Positions 1 to 6,628 of a stretch of 8,726 bases of DNA are shown here, in pieces. The stretch's first letter is position 1. The number at the start of each line of letters is the position of its first letter. The notes under the pieces are model-generated. The model did no database searches. It was not told where the DNA came from and saw only the letters and a program-made list of their open reading frames with translations. The stretch comes from an uncultured Bacteroidales bacterium. Its GTDB lineage: Bacteria; Bacteroidota; Bacteroidia; Bacteroidales; UBA932. The stretch is taken from positions 1 to 8,726 of the forward strand of contig URDD01000089.1 in the NCBI GenBank assembly GCA_900546395.1. The letters run 5' to 3'. The position numbers and the translations under genes were made by a program.

Positions 1-43
1 AAATAAATTTTTCCTTGTAACTTATTAAAATTTAATTTATTAA
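1..43. other. AT-rich stretch before the truncated beta-galactosidase frame
   Basis: These bases are almost all A and T and contain stops in all three forward frames (taa at 4-6 in frame 1, taa at 18-20 in frame 3, taa at 41-43 in frame 2). They cannot encode the missing N-terminal part of the GH42 protein that follows. They resemble an intergenic or promoter region, but I see no convincing -33/-7 pair. They may be sequence brought next to the gene by a deletion or insertion, or a contig-edge artefact. Confidence 0.4.
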
Positions 44-1282
44 ACACTAACGGAGATTTTTTCTCCGGACATTAATGATACCAGATATTTAGTAAATGGC
101 AGATATGACGGATATGGAGATTCTGGATTCCGTATCTCCAATCCTGATCTGCTTGGATACAATAATGACTATTATCGCAATATAAAAGGTATTACTGGAG
201 TTATGGAGGTTCAGCCGGGGCAGGTTAACTGGGGCAAGTTCAATCCCCAGCCTTATCCTGGAGCTGTAAGACTCTGGATGTACCATATTTTTGCCGGACA
301 GTGCAGGCTCGTCTGTCACTACAGGTTCCGTCAGCCTTTGAAAGGAAGCGAGCAATATCATTACGGAACTCTCCAGACGGATGGAGAATCGCTCAGTCTA
401 GGAGGAAAGGAAATCGCCATATTCAATTCAGAGATAAAGTATTTGCGTAAGTTTTACGACAAGAATGCACAAATGCCCGAGTCTCTTTCTTCGATAAGAA
501 CAGCGATACTTGTAAGTCCTGACAATCGTTGGGAAATGGAGTTCCAGCCTCAGAGCAACCAGTGGGATCTCTATAGGCATACGGTAAGGTATTATAATGC
601 TCTGAAAAGTATGGGAGCGCCTGTTGATATTGTCGGAGAAGATGTGGATTTTTCTGATTATCCTGCAGTTATTGCTCCAGCTTATATTATGCTTGATGAT
701 TCTCTGGTACAACGGTGGACGGATTATGTGGAAAATGGAGGACATCTTATTCTGACTTGCCGCACAGGAGAGAAGGATAGGAATGCCGCATTATGGGAAT
801 CGAAACTTGCTGAACCGATTTACGGACTGGCAGGCATTGAGGAATTGTACTTTGACCATCTTCCGTCCAATATCTTTTCTCATATAAGTTTCATGGGAAA
901 AGACTACGAGTGGAATAATTGGGGAGAGATAATTGAGCCAGCCGGGACAGCTGAAGTGTGGGCTATACATTCTTCCCAGTTCTACAAGGGTAAGGCTGCC
1001 GTCTTGCATAACAGGATTGGAAAAGGTACTGTAACGTATGTCGGTATAGATTCCGATGACGGAAAGTTTGAGCGGAAACTGATGAGATATCTTTATGAAT
1101 CAGTGGGACTTAAACCTGCTTATGATTTGCCTGACGGAGTCTTGATTGAGTGGAGAGACGGTTTTTTTACAGGGCTTAATTACACTTCATCGGAACAATA
1201 TCTGCCGGTTCCTGACAGTGCACGTGTCCTTATCGGAACAAGGAAAGTCAGTCCTGCATCAGTTGTAGTCTGGAAAGAATGA
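44..1282 (+). pseudogene. N-terminally truncated GH42 beta-galactosidase (C-terminal part)
   Basis: The frame is open from 44, but the first ATG is at 203, giving a 359-residue product; no ATG, GTG or TTG lies between, and only a weak tggag precedes the ATG. The translation upstream of 203 (ending GITGV before MEVQPGQVNW) still reads as GH42 protein, so the gene once extended further. MEVQPGQVNW matches the nucleophile motif of GH42 enzymes (Glu312 in the Thermus A4 enzyme), so the Glu right after Met203 is the likely nucleophile. It is followed by the end of the TIM barrel (PGAVRLW, RFRQPLKGSEQYHYG), the trimerisation domain (about residues 98-225 from that Met) and a small C-terminal beta domain ending in VVVWKE. 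About 250 N-terminal residues, including the acid/base Glu, are missing. Any product from 203 would lack most of the barrel and should not hydrolyse galactosides. Family assignment is confident. Whether the truncation is real or an assembly edge is not settled. Confidence 0.75.
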
Positions 1283-1309
1283 CAGTTACGCTGTTATTGG
1301 AAACTTTTT
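1278..1309 (+). terminator. Weak terminator-like hairpin after the GH42 frame
   Basis: An 8-bp stem with one G-U pair (1278-1285 with 1291-1298, loop ttacg) overlaps the stop codon. It is followed six bases later by a run of five T (about 1305-1309). The stem is AT-rich, so it is a modest candidate for the end of the upstream transcript, ahead of the separately promoted DUF4290 gene. Confidence 0.35.
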
Positions 1310-1352
1310 GCAGAAAAATCCGACCAGCCTCTGAACAGCGTCCAAAATTTAT

Positions 1353-1360
1353 TAAATTTG
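1353..1360 (+). promoter_or_regulatory. Putative Bacteroidetes -7 box for the DUF4290-ftsK-lolA run
   Basis: taaatttg fits the Bacteroidetes -7 consensus TAnnTTTG exactly and lies 27 bases before the ATG at 1388, in an AT-rich 105-base spacer. No good TTG/TTTG element is seen about 19 bases upstream, so the call rests on the -7 box alone. Confidence 0.35.
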
Positions 1361-1387
1361 CAAATTGTAGTTTAATGTATTTGTACA

Positions 1388-2065
1388 ATGGATAACGAAA
1401 TGATAAGTGTTGGCTTGGATTATAATACGCAGCGGGATAAACTCAGAATGCCTGAATATGGGAGAAATGTTCAGAAAATGATAGAATATGTCAAGAATCT
1501 TCCTGACACCGGGAAAAGGGATGAGCAGGCTAAGGCTGTGGTTAAGGTGATGGAAACTTTGAACACACAAGTCCATCTTCAGGAAAATTGGGAACAGAAA
1601 CTCTGGGACCATCTTCATATAATATCTGGATTTGATATTGAAGTGAATTCACCTTATCCTGCTCCTGAAAAGGCCCAGCTTATGTCCAGGCCTATGAATA
1701 TTCCTGTAAAGAGAAAGCCATTGAAAGCCGTACATTACGGAAGAAATATAGAAGGAATAATAGATTTGGTGGCAGAACAGCCTGATGGCGAGGTTAAAAC
1801 TGCAATGCTTCGCTCTTTGGCCATATACATGAGACAGCAATATCTTATCTGGAATAAGGACAGTGTTTCTGATGAAACTATATTTCAGGATATCGAGAGG
1901 CTCTCAGATTATAAGATAAAAGTTCCGGAAGGGTTACAGTTGAGCAGAATATCGTCAACTGCTGTATTTTCCAAGCCGAGTCTCAATCCCGTAAAGTCGG
2001 GCGGGAACGGTAATCAGAGGCAGAAAAATAACATGATGCGTCAGCGTAACATGAGAAAACAGTAG
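1388..2065 (+). CDS. DUF4290 domain-containing protein
   Basis: This 225-residue soluble protein has no signal peptide or membrane segment. Its N-terminal half carries the recognisable DUF4290 signature: LDYNTQRDKL (10-19), MPEYGRNVQKM (21-31) and KLWDHLHIISGFDIE (71-85). The second half repeats the pattern: HYGRNIEGII (116-125), YLIWNKDSV (152-160) and a final DYKIKVPEG (174-182). This suggests an internal duplication of about 65-70 residues. The tail (about 203-225) is basic, rich in Q, N, R and M, and probably disordered. Molecular function is unknown; the family is conserved in Bacteroidetes. The ATG at 1388 was chosen because it gives the longest frame; an ATG at 1400 would also keep the domain. 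No Shine-Dalgarno is visible, as is usual in this phylum. The stop lies 4 bases before ftsK, so the two genes are very likely co-transcribed and perhaps translationally coupled. Confidence 0.88.
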   Translation: MDNEMISVGLDYNTQRDKLRMPEYGRNVQKMIEYVKNLPDTGKRDEQAKAVVKVMETLNTQVHLQENWEQKLWDHLHIISGFDIEVNSPYPAPEKAQLMSRPMNIPVKRKPLKAVHYGRNIEGIIDLVAEQPDGEVKTAMLRSLAIYMRQQYLIWNKDSVSDETIFQDIERLSDYKIKVPEGLQLSRISSTAVFSKPSLNPVKSGGNGNQRQKNNMMRQRNMRKQ

Positions 2066-2069
2066 TGAG

Positions 2070-4613
2070 ATGCCATTGAAAAAACAGGAGCAGAAATCAT
2101 CTGGGAAAGCAGTCCGGCAGAGTAAAGGTAACGGGCCCCGGCCTTTGAAGGCAATATGGTCGGATATGCCGGAAGACAAGCGGATACGCATACTTAAAGT
2201 CTTAGGACTCTTGGTAGGCGTATTTGCCGTATTTACATTCGTTTCAGTCACATCTTACCTTTTTACATGGAAGGAAGACCAGAGTCTTGTCTCTCAGGAA
2301 CAAATAGTCGGTATTGAAGATGTGCACAATATGGGAGGCACATTGGGGTACAAATGGGGAAGTTTCCTTGTCGGAAGGTGTTTTGGCCTTGGAAGCTATG
2401 CTCTATTCCTGCTGATTAGTGTTATTGCGGCAAGACTGTTTTTTAGAAAAAAAGAGATAAAGGTGCTGAAATCTGTCGTAGTTACAGTTTCAGGTGCGAT
2501 GCTGTCATCTGTGCTTCTGGCATTCGTTTCATCAGCAGTCAGCACTGACACTGTTTTCGGAGGAGGCCTCGGTGGTGACTGCGGATCATTGATTTCCGGT
2601 CTGATGGTAAATATGGTAGGTAAAGTCGTGACATTCATTGCTCTTATCGTTTTTATTGTCATTTGGCTGCTTTATACCAGCGGTAGGTTTTCAAGGTGGC
2701 TTGTAACAGCCGGAGAAGCAAGAGGTAGCAAGGAGGTCAAGGAAGGTGTATCTTGCTGTAAATCTGAAGAATCAGAAAAAACTGTTGCTCCGGATGAGAG
2801 TGAAGTTGAAGTTCCGTCCTTTCCTGCTGATGACAATCCGTTTAATAGTGGTCATATTCCGGATGTGGAGCCGTTTGTTGAGCCGGTTGACGATTCCGGC
2901 ACTGACTTGTTTCAGGAAGCCAGCCCTGCAGAGCCGGAAACAGTTATTCCTACAAGTCAGGACAGACAGACAGTGAATATGTCCGTTTCGGATGGGGTTG
3001 AGGTTATAAAAGGACAGGAAATATCCTCGGAAGTCATAAAAGATCTTCCTAGGATAGACAATCGGGAAGAACTTGAAAACTACAAGTTTCCTCCTCTTGA
3101 TCTGCTTAATGACTATCAGGACGGACGTTATGAGGTAGCTCCGGAAGAGTTAGAGCGCAATAACAATAAGATACGTGCTACTCTGCTTAATTATAAGATT
3201 CAGGTGGAGAAAGTTACGGCATGTGTCGGTCCTACAGTCACTCTTTACAAGGTATATCCTGCTCCCGGAGTCAAAGTTTCTGCTATAAAGAACCTGGAAG
3301 ATGATATAGCCATTGCTCTTAAAATTAAGGGAGTCAGGGTAGTTATCCTGACAGATGCCGTGGGAATAGAGGTCGCGAATGACAAGCCTTCCATAGTTCC
3401 GTTGAAGGCTATGCTTAATGATGATTCATTCCGAAACAGTAAGGCGGAACTTCCTATTGCATTGGGATATACTATAATGCAGAGGGTAAAGACTTTTGAC
3501 CTTGCAGATGCACCTCATTTGCTTGTTGCGGGAGCTACAAAGCAGGGAAAATCAGTAGGTCTGAATGTTATCATAACTTCGCTTCTGTATGCAAAGCACC
3601 CGTCCGAACTCAAGTTTGTATTCATTGACCCCAAGATGGTTGAGTTTTCATCCTATGCAAAACTCCTCAGGCATTATCTGGCCGTGATGCCGACTGCGGC
3701 AAGCGAAAGCGATGAAATGGACAATGCTATAGTAAAGCACCAAAAACAGGCTGATGAGATACTGCGTTCTCTCTGTATTGAAATGGATGAAAGATACCTT
3801 TTGCTCAGCAAGTCCGGGACGAATAATATAAAAAATTACAACGAAAAATACAGAAACAGGCATTTGTTGCCTACAGAAGGACACCGTTTCCTTCCTTATA
3901 TGGTAGTAGTTATAGACGAGTATGCTGACTTGATAATGTCCGGAGGTATGGGAACGGAATCAAAGACTCAGGCCAGGAGTATAACCTCGTCTATCATCAG
4001 ACTGGCCCAGAAAGGTCGTGCCGCAGGAATTCATGTTATAATTGCCACACAGAGACCTTCTGTAGATGTGATTACCGGACTAATCAAGACTAACTTCCCT
4101 ACAAGAATCGCATTCAGGGTAGTTACAAGGATTGATTCTGCTACTATTCTTGATAAGCCTGGAGCAGAAAAACTTATAGGAAAGGGTGACATGCTCTACT
4201 ATGCAGGTGTCGATACGGAACGTGTGCAGTGCGCTCTCGTCAATATGGATGAGATAAACAAGGTTACAGAATATATCGGTTCCCAGACAGGTTTCAGAGC
4301 CTGCTGCAGTACTCCATATTATCTTCCGGAACTCCAGAACGACAGTACTGAAGGAGGTTCGGATATGATTGATATGCAGAATCTGGATGCAATGTTTGAA
4401 GAGGCGGCACGTATGGTCGTTACCTTCCAGCAAGGTTCTACATCTACGCTCCAGAGAAAACTTGGTATGGGATATGCAAGGGCAGGTCGTGTGATGGATC
4501 AGCTGGAAGCTTCCGGTATCGTCGGACCTCAGGAAGGGTCAAAGCCAAGACAGGTTCTGGTAAGCGATCTTGATGAATTGGAGTCAATATTGAAGGCATA
4601 TCTGAACAAGTAA
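2070..4613 (+). CDS. ftsK: DNA translocase FtsK/SpoIIIE
   Basis: FtsK is a septum-anchored hexameric ATPase that pumps chromosomal DNA and assists XerC/D dimer resolution at division. This 847-residue copy has the full layout. There are four N-terminal membrane helices (about 40-66, 98-125, 133-157 and 178-203). An acidic, proline-rich linker spans about 220-330, short compared with the long E. coli linker. An alpha domain (about 337-430) precedes the RecA-like motor. The motor has Walker A GATKQGKS (488-495), Walker B MVVVIDEYAD (611-620, Asp616) and the conserved ATQRPSVDVITGLIKTN segment (659-675). A C-terminal winged-helix gamma domain (about 775-832), which in this family reads the polar KOPS-type sequences, closes the protein. 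The start ATG follows the DUF4290 stop by 4 bases and lolA begins 13 bases after the stop, giving one transcript. No key residue is missing, so it should be active. Confidence 0.96.
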   Translation: MPLKKQEQKSSGKAVRQSKGNGPRPLKAIWSDMPEDKRIRILKVLGLLVGVFAVFTFVSVTSYLFTWKEDQSLVSQEQIVGIEDVHNMGGTLGYKWGSFLVGRCFGLGSYALFLLISVIAARLFFRKKEIKVLKSVVVTVSGAMLSSVLLAFVSSAVSTDTVFGGGLGGDCGSLISGLMVNMVGKVVTFIALIVFIVIWLLYTSGRFSRWLVTAGEARGSKEVKEGVSCCKSEESEKTVAPDESEVEVPSFPADDNPFNSGHIPDVEPFVEPVDDSGTDLFQEASPAEPETVIPTSQDRQTVNMSVSDGVEVIKGQEISSEVIKDLPRIDNREELENYKFPPLDLLNDYQDGRYEVAPEELERNNNKIRATLLNYKIQVEKVTACVGPTVTLYKVYPAPGVKVSAIKNLEDDIAIALKIKGVRVVILTDAVGIEVANDKPSIVPLKAMLNDDSFRNSKAELPIALGYTIMQRVKTFDLADAPHLLVAGATKQGKSVGLNVIITSLLYAKHPSELKFVFIDPKMVEFSSYAKLLRHYLAVMPTAASESDEMDNAIVKHQKQADEILRSLCIEMDERYLLLSKSGTNNIKNYNEKYRNRHLLPTEGHRFLPYMVVVIDEYADLIMSGGMGTESKTQARSITSSIIRLAQKGRAAGIHVIIATQRPSVDVITGLIKTNFPTRIAFRVVTRIDSATILDKPGAEKLIGKGDMLYYAGVDTERVQCALVNMDEINKVTEYIGSQTGFRACCSTPYYLPELQNDSTEGGSDMIDMQNLDAMFEEAARMVVTFQQGSTSTLQRKLGMGYARAGRVMDQLEASGIVGPQEGSKPRQVLVSDLDELESILKAYLNK

Positions 4614-4626
4614 TGCAAGTCTGTTT

Positions 4627-5262
4627 ATGTTTTTTTTAGCAAATATTTTATATGCGCTGGTGATTTCTTTATTGATTGTATCACCTTCGGTATCAGCATC
4701 AGGGGATAGTCCTTTGAAGTCCTTTTCGGATGCTCTTGCAGATTCTTCTCTATCCTTTACATATTCTTATGAAGCGCGCAAAGGTAAAACTTATCTGACA
4801 GGCTCAGGGAGCGCATGCATACAAGGGGATGCATATATGCTTTACACTGATGGGGTAGAAGTAATTTGTGACGGTAAGAGCCTGTGGTCTGTAGATAAAA
4901 ATGCAAAAGAGGCGGTGATTGAAACTGTCTTGCAAGGGGAGCATGCTTATAAATCTAATCCGGTTCTTTTAATAAGAGATGCCAACCAGCTTTTCAGGCA
5001 AGTCTCCTCTTCTGAAGCCACATTTAATGGAGAACAGGTTTTGGAAGTGAAACTTGTCCCTGTGCTTGATACGGGACTTTCTGATATCAGCCTTTATTTC
5101 AAGGACAATGTAATTTGCGGTGCTGCAGCAACAGCTGGCGACGGTACGGAAACGGTCTTGATTATCAGGGATTTCAGATATGGACACAAAAAAGACTTGT
5201 CACACTTTGTGTTTGATGACAAGTCTTTGGATTCTTCTTGGATTGTGACTGATCTCAGATAG
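4627..5262 (+). CDS. lolA: LolA-like periplasmic outer-membrane lipoprotein carrier
   Basis: LolA ferries lipoproteins across the periplasm from the LolCDE complex to the outer membrane. This 211-residue protein starts with a hydrophobic signal peptide (4-19) and a cleavage site after VSA (22-24). The mature part is a LolA/LolB-type half barrel: alternating beta strands such as FTYSYE (44-49), KTYLTGSGSACIQGDAYML (54-72), CDGKSLWSVD (81-90, matching the usual DGKTxW turn) and LEVKLVP (139-145), and a terminal VTDLR typical of Bacteroidetes homologues. Its place directly after ftsK is common in Bacteroidales and supports the call; overall identity to E. coli LolA is probably low. Odd points: the signal peptide has no Lys or Arg before its hydrophobic core, and the last 25 codons contain a long inverted repeat. 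The gene ends 3 bases from the stop of the opposing TPM gene. Confidence 0.83.
   Translation: MFFLANILYALVISLLIVSPSVSASGDSPLKSFSDALADSSLSFTYSYEARKGKTYLTGSGSACIQGDAYMLYTDGVEVICDGKSLWSVDKNAKEAVIETVLQGEHAYKSNPVLLIRDANQLFRQVSSSEATFNGEQVLEVKLVPVLDTGLSDISLYFKDNVICGAAATAGDGTETVLIIRDFRYGHKKDLSHFVFDDKSLDSSWIVTDLR
5185..5228 (-). terminator. Rho-independent terminator for the lemA-TPM operon, inside lolA
   Basis: AAAGACTTGTCA (5191-5202) and TGACAAGTCTTT (5217-5228) form a perfect 12-bp inverted repeat around a 14-base loop. Read on the minus strand, the hairpin is followed directly by T residues, making a run of six (5193-5188) that includes the base of the stem. It lies about 40 bases past the stop of the last minus-strand gene at 5266, the expected place for its terminator. 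On the plus strand the stem is followed by GG, with no U run, so it is a poor terminator for lolA. The repeat is translated as residues 189-201 of LolA. Confidence 0.7.
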
Positions 5263-5265
5263 GCC

Positions 5266-6120
5266 TTACCAGGAACCTGATGCTCCGCCTCCGCCGAATG
5301 AGCCTCCTCCGAAGCCGCCAAATCCACCTCCGAAAGAACTTCCGCCGAAGCTGCTGCCGCTTCCGAAACCGTCTCCGTAAGATCTCCGGTTTCCGCCGCT
5401 CAGCAGGCTTCCGAGGATTATTCCTCTTAGCAAATCGTCAGAGTCATCCCGGTCGCGGTATCCTCCGCCTCTGCCTCCATTGTTTCTTCCAGATTTGCCG
5501 AATATGACGATTATGAGAAGCAATGTAATGAACCCGGATATTATCAGTCCTGCCATAGCTTTCCCAAATGACGAATCGTTGTTTTCCCTGACTTCAGAGA
5601 TTTCTCCGGAAGCCAATTTCATAAGTATAGAGCAAGCGTTTGCTACACCGCCAAAATAATCGTTTTCCCTGAAATATGGAATGATTACAGTTTCTATTAT
5701 GCGTTTTGAATAAGCATCGGTAATAGCTCCTTCAAGTCCGTATCCTACGCTTATGGCTACCTGGCCGCCAGATTGTGAAGTTTTGGGCTTGACAAGCAGC
5801 ACGACACCGTTGTCAAATTTTTCAGAGCCTATTTTCCAGTCCAGACCTATCTGAGTTGCATATTCCATTGCGCTGTATCCTTCCAGGTCAGTGACTGTAA
5901 TTACGGCTATCTGGTTTGATGTAGAGTCATCAAAGGCAACAAGAGCGCGTTCCAAAGATGCTGCCTGTCTTTGAGAAAAGATTCCGGCATAATCGTTAAC
6001 CAGACGCTCAGGTACCGGTCTCTTGGGAAAGGCGAGGCATTCCGGCATGAATGCCAGTATTGAAATGACAGCTATAATGCTGATTGCAGCATATTTGGCT
6101 TTCAGACTAATCATTGTCAT
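5266..6120 (-). CDS. Exported TPM-domain protein with glycine-rich C-terminus (YgcG family)
   Basis: This 284-residue protein has an N-terminal signal peptide (basic start, hydrophobic 10-25, likely cleavage after CLA at 28-30). A TPM domain follows (about 37-172), beginning with the typical VNDYAGIFS (41-49) and including IAVITVTDLEGYSAMEYA (71-88), DNGVVLLV (103-110) and ISVGYGLEGAITDAY (123-137). Next come one membrane helix (188-207) and a Gly/Ser/Phe-rich tail ending GGGGASGSW, the ending commonly seen in this family. Topology is probably a periplasmic TPM domain with a cytoplasmic tail, though the family's activity is not firmly known; related TPM proteins in plants act in photosystem II repair. 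It overlaps the upstream TPM gene by 4 bases (ATGA) and has a perfect Shine-Dalgarno. A second in-frame ATG two codons later is possible but worse placed relative to it. Confidence 0.9.
   Translation of the reverse strand: MTMISLKAKYAAISIIAVISILAFMPECLAFPKRPVPERLVNDYAGIFSQRQAASLERALVAFDDSTSNQIAVITVTDLEGYSAMEYATQIGLDWKIGSEKFDNGVVLLVKPKTSQSGGQVAISVGYGLEGAITDAYSKRIIETVIIPYFRENDYFGGVANACSILMKLASGEISEVRENNDSSFGKAMAGLIISGFITLLLIIVIFGKSGRNNGGRGGGYRDRDDSDDLLRGIILGSLLSGGNRRSYGDGFGSGSSFGGSSFGGGFGGFGGGSFGGGGASGSW
5275..5376 (-). repeat. Low-complexity glycine/serine-coding repeat
   Basis: About 100 bases built from degenerate ccgcc/tcc/gaa units encode the repeated G-F-G-G-G/S-S-F-G-G pattern at the C-terminus of the exported TPM protein. 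The units are imperfect and synonymous codons vary, so this looks like protein-level low complexity, not a recent DNA-level expansion. Confidence 0.6.
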
Positions 6121-6599
6121 TTTACGTCCTCCTGGTCTTTAGAAGAGCCGTTTGTCCTATGGCCGGAAGAAAAGGAAATCTCATCCGGCTGTTCGTTGAC
6201 ATCATCTGAAGTGTAAGGGAAAAAAGTCTTGAGTTTTTCCCCTACTTTCCATACGGCGCTTTCAAGTCCTCCGGCAAAGTCTCCCTTTCGGAAGGCATTT
6301 GCCATTCCTGCTGAAATATCATTCCAGAAGCCGTCAGGAACTAAATCGTTTATTCCCTTATCTCCTATTATAGCAAAGACCTTGGACTCACAAGCTACAT
6401 AAATCAGGACTCCGTTTCTCTGGGCTGTCTTGTCCATGCCTAACAGCATGAAGACTTCTTCGGCCCTTTTGACTGGATTACCTTTGCATATACCATCAAG
6501 GTGTATTCTTATTTCACCGGATGTGTTTTTTTCGGCATTGCCTATCGCATCAGTAATTGCTTCTTGCTGCTGTGGAGTAAGGACTTCTTCTGGTTTCAT
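6117..6599 (-). CDS. Cytosolic TPM-domain protein
   Basis: This 160-residue protein is nearly all TPM domain (about 8-128), with no signal peptide or membrane helix. Recognisable elements are LTPQQQEAITDAIGNAEKNTSGEIRIHL (7-34), the LLGMDKTAQRNGVLIYVA stretch (52-69) and VFAIIGDKGINDLVPDGFW (74-92), which is characteristic of the short soluble TPM family found beside lemA. The last 30 residues are hydrophilic and probably disordered. The 29-base gap to lemA and the 4-base ATGA overlap with the next TPM gene place it mid-operon. Biochemical role is unknown. It is a paralogue of its exported neighbour, so the operon supplies a TPM domain on both sides of the membrane. The ATG at 6599 is preceded by GGTAAAG, a sequence also found before the FISUMP start. 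Confidence 0.88.
   Translation of the reverse strand: MKPEEVLTPQQQEAITDAIGNAEKNTSGEIRIHLDGICKGNPVKRAEEVFMLLGMDKTAQRNGVLIYVACESKVFAIIGDKGINDLVPDGFWNDISAGMANAFRKGDFAGGLESAVWKVGEKLKTFFPYTSDDVNEQPDEISFSSGHRTNGSSKDQEDVK
6128..6133 (-). promoter_or_regulatory. Perfect Shine-Dalgarno AGGAGG for the exported TPM gene
   Basis: AGGAGG on the minus strand sits 7 bases before the ATG at 6120, inside the last codons (QEDVK) of the upstream TPM gene. It fixes the start of the downstream gene and, with the ATGA overlap, suggests translational coupling. Other starts in this window have no such full match. Confidence 0.7.
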
Positions 6600-6612
6600 C
6601 TTTACCGTTATT

Positions 6613-6627
6613 CCGCTATAGTAGCGG
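6613..6627 (-). other. Short hairpin between lemA and the cytosolic TPM gene
   Basis: CCGCTA (6613-6618) and TAGCGG (6622-6627) are perfect inverted repeats around a 3-base loop, one base beyond the lemA stop codon. There is no T run after it on the minus strand, so it is not a rho-independent terminator. It could be an mRNA-stabilising or processing hairpin that lets lemA be expressed more than the distal genes. It could also be chance. Confidence 0.4.
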
Positions 6628-6628
6628 G

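Noticed and set aside
7..72. Frame 1 open stretch that might carry the missing N-terminal part of the GH42 protein through a frameshift
   Set aside because: The translation is low-complexity, encoded by AT-rich sequence, and resembles no part of GH42, so a simple frameshift does not explain the break.
428..745. Open frame of 105 codons on the minus strand within the GH42 remnant
   Set aside because: It is antisense to a clear GH42 reading frame, has no recognisable domain, and its composition is that expected from the opposite strand.
4080..4433. Open frame of 117 codons on the minus strand inside ftsK
   Set aside because: It lies wholly opposite the FtsK motor and gamma domain coding sequence and shows no family features.
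5275..5376. Repeated ccgcc/tcc units considered as a tandem repeat or CRISPR-like array
   Set aside because: Units are short, degenerate and without spacers; they encode the Gly-rich tail of a TPM protein.
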